Shown in pieces: positions 4,988 through 6,679 of a stretch of DNA of 6,679 nt. Both the position numbers and the translations under genes were made by a program. Each line of letters opens with the position of its first letter. Positions within the stretch are counted from its first letter, which is position 1. Source of the stretch: Massilia sp. (GTDB lineage: Bacteria; Pseudomonadota; Gammaproteobacteria; Burkholderiales; Burkholderiaceae_D); the NCBI GenBank assembly GCA_028291845.1, contig JAQGNM010000114.1, positions 1 through 6,679 of the forward strand, written 5' to 3'. Under the pieces are notes generated by a model that did not search any database, was not told where the DNA came from, and saw only the letters and a program-made list of their open reading frames with translations.

Positions 4988-4991
4988 AACC

Positions 4992-6679
4992 GTGAAACCA
5001 ACTCTTATCAGCGCCCTGATCGTCGGCGCGCTCGCCGTCATGGTGAATGCCAATGCGGCCAATGCGGCCAATGCTGCCGCGCCCGCCAAGGCGGACGTTG
5101 CCAAAGCCGCCGCCAAAGCCGGCACCGCGTCAGGCGTCGATGTCCAGTATGTCGACCCGTCGGTGCGCGCCCAGGATGATTTCTTTGCACACCTGAACGG
5201 CAAGTGGCTCAAGGACACCGCCATCCCGGCCGACAAGTCGAGCTGGGGCTCGTTCCAGAAGCTCGACGACGACACCCAGCCGCAGCTGCGCGCCATCATC
5301 GAAAAATCGGCCAGCGGCAATGCCGCCGCCGGCACCGACGCCCAGAGAATCGGCGATTTCTATGCCAGCTTCATGGATGAAAAGAAGGTCGATACGCTGG
5401 GCCTGGCGCCGCTGAACGGCGAACTGGCGAAAATCGCCGCCGTCAAGGACAAGGCCGAACTGCCGGCCCTGATGGCCCATCTCGGCCAGCTGGGCGTGGG
5501 CGTGCCGTACGACTTCGGCATCCACCAGGACGCCAAGGATTCGACCAAATATGTGGCCGACATCAGCCAGGGCGGCCTCGGCTTGCCTGACCGCGATTAC
5601 TACCTGAAGGCGGATGACGCCAAGCTGGCCGACGCGCTGGCGAAATACCGCGTGCACGTTGAAAAAATGCTGACGCTGGCCGGCGACAAGAATGCCGCGG
5701 CAAATGCCAAAAAGATTGTCGACTTCGAAACCGAGATCGCTAAGGTGCAATGGACCAAGGTGCAGAACCGCGATCCCGTCAAAACCTACAACAAGGTCGA
5801 ACTGGCGAAGATGGCCGAGGTGGCGCCCGGCCACGACTGGGCCGGCTACCTGGCCGCCGCCGGCATCAGCCAGAAGGTGGGTTACGTCATCGTCAGCCAG
5901 CCGAGCTACCTGAAAGGCTTTGCCGAACTGTCCGCCAGGACCCCGCTCGACACCTGGAAAGCATATTTGCAGTTCCACCTGATCGGCGCCTACGCCAAGT
6001 ACCTGTCGAAACCGTTCGTCGACGAGGGCTTTGCCTTCTACGGCACCACCTTGTCGGGCGTCACCGAAATGCGGCCACGCTGGAAGCGCGCCGTGACCAC
6101 CGTCGAAGGCTCGCTCGGTGAAAGCCTGGGCAAGCTGTATGTCGAAGAACATTTCCCTGCCGAGAGAAAAGCGCGCATGGAAGTGCTGGTCAAGAACCTG
6201 TTGGCGGCTTATAAACAAAGCATCGACAAGCTCGACTGGATGAGCCCGGCGACCAAGAAGGAAGCGCAAGCCAAGCTGGCCAAGTTCACCCCGAAGATCG
6301 GTTATCCGAACAAGTGGAATGATTATTCGCAGCTGGTGGTCAAGCGCGACGACCTGGTCGGCAATGTCATGCGTTCGCGCGTGGTCGAGAGCAACCGCGA
6401 ACTCAACAAGCTGGGCAAGCCGATCGACCGCGACGAATGGGGCATGACGCCGCAGACCATCAACGCGTACTACAACCCGGAGATGAACGAGATCGTGGTC
6501 CCGGCCGCGATCCTGCAGCCGCCGTTCTTCGACGCGAACGCGGACGACGCAGCCAACTACGGCGGCATCGGCGCCGTGATCGGCCACGAGATCAGCCACG
6601 GTTTCGACGACCAGGGCGCCCAGTACGACGGCGACGGCAACCTGCGCGACTGGTGGAGCGCGGCCGACCACAAGAACTT
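4992..6679 (+). CDS. M13 family (neprilysin/PepO-like) zinc metallopeptidase, second tandem paralogue, cut by the window end
   Basis: The frame is open from GTG at 4992 to the window edge, giving 562 complete residues. The signal peptide has its core at about 5-18, with likely cleavage at ANA near 22. An Ala/Asn/Lys-rich linker (about 23-50) follows, including a small NAA repeat. From Y53 (YVDPSVRAQDDFF) the protein follows the first paralogue closely to the end, with only one net residue of length difference before the zinc motif. NAYY is at 491-494 and HEISH at 532-536 (ligands H532 and H536, catalytic E533). The third ligand (GENxxD), the Arg and the terminal Trp lie beyond the window, so activity cannot be fully judged, but nothing visible is broken. 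It should be an exported peptidase like its neighbour. It may be co-transcribed with the first copy across the hairpin at 4926-4953, since no convincing promoter is seen in the 83-base gap. Changes outside the active site suggest a shifted specificity; this is inference. Confidence 0.93.
   Translation, partial: MKPTLISALIVGALAVMVNANAANAANAAAPAKADVAKAAAKAGTASGVDVQYVDPSVRAQDDFFAHLNGKWLKDTAIPADKSSWGSFQKLDDDTQPQLRAIIEKSASGNAAAGTDAQRIGDFYASFMDEKKVDTLGLAPLNGELAKIAAVKDKAELPALMAHLGQLGVGVPYDFGIHQDAKDSTKYVADISQGGLGLPDRDYYLKADDAKLADALAKYRVHVEKMLTLAGDKNAAANAKKIVDFETEIAKVQWTKVQNRDPVKTYNKVELAKMAEVAPGHDWAGYLAAAGISQKVGYVIVSQPSYLKGFAELSARTPLDTWKAYLQFHLIGAYAKYLSKPFVDEGFAFYGTTLSGVTEMRPRWKRAVTTVEGSLGESLGKLYVEEHFPAERKARMEVLVKNLLAAYKQSIDKLDWMSPATKKEAQAKLAKFTPKIGYPNKWNDYSQLVVKRDDLVGNVMRSRVVESNRELNKLGKPIDRDEWGMTPQTINAYYNPEMNEIVVPAAILQPPFFDANADDAANYGGIGAVIGHEISHGFDDQGAQYDGDGNLRDWWSAADHKN
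5052..5078 (+). repeat. Three tandem 9-bp repeats coding Asn-Ala-Ala at the signal peptide junction
   Basis: AATGCGGCC occurs at 5052-5060 and 5061-5069, and once more with one change (AATGCTGCC) at 5070-5078. It encodes NAA three times, just after the predicted signal peptidase site. Being a multiple of 3, gain or loss of a unit would keep the frame. The first paralogue has nothing like it. Confidence 0.8.

Noticed and set aside
5130..6671. A 513-codon open frame on the minus strand across the second M13 gene
   Set aside because: Same mirror effect as over the first copy. The two antisense translations resemble each other only because the sense genes are paralogues.
6585..6679. A truncated or inactive second M13 peptidase
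   Set aside because: The frame runs intact into the window edge, so the missing third zinc ligand is only outside the window.

Overview
The window looks like chromosomal DNA from a GC-rich betaproteobacterium, most likely of the Oxalobacteraceae (Massilia, Duganella or Janthinobacterium type). This rests on protein family content and codon use: an ArnA-type UDP-sugar synthase, a PEP-CTERM exported protein and tandem M13 metallopeptidases in GC-rich genes. I could not search a database, so the genus is open. No rRNA, tRNA, CRISPR array, insertion sequence or integrase is visible.

Layout. (1) 1-509 (+): the 3' part of an NAD-dependent ArnA-like UDP-4-keto-pentose/UDP-xylose synthase, closed by a textbook terminator at 535-565. 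(2) 566-829: a strongly AT-rich intergenic region (40 G/C in the 160 bases 621-780, i.e. 25%). It holds a well-formed sigma-54 promoter (764-780), a perfect match to the IHF consensus (733-745) and a 17-bp palindrome (655-671) at enhancer distance. (3) 830-1456 (+): a small PEP-CTERM protein, followed by a terminator at 1496-1521. (4) 1541-1993 (-): a hotdog-fold acyl-CoA thioesterase of the 4HBT type, convergent with the PEP-CTERM gene. (5) 1994-2172: a divergent intergenic region with a 15-bp direct repeat touching the thioesterase start and an intrinsic-terminator hairpin just ahead of the next gene. (6) 2173-2745 (+): a periplasmic Spy/CpxP-like (LTxxQ) protein with a Gly/Arg-rich tail. 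(7) 2866-4908 and 4992-6679 (+): two tandem paralogous M13 (neprilysin/PepO-like) zinc metallopeptidases with signal peptides. The second is cut by the window edge just after its HExxH motif.

Common theme: nearly everything acts on or outside the inner membrane (UDP-sugar supply for surface glycans or lipid A, an exosortase substrate, a periplasmic chaperone-like protein, exported peptidases). The thioesterase is the cytoplasmic exception. The genes do not form one operon. The part most worth a second look is the control region of the PEP-CTERM gene, whose arrangement (distal palindrome, IHF-like site, -24/-12 promoter) is that of an enhancer-dependent RpoN promoter. The protein-coding content is otherwise ordinary, and I see no clear evidence of a wholly new system.
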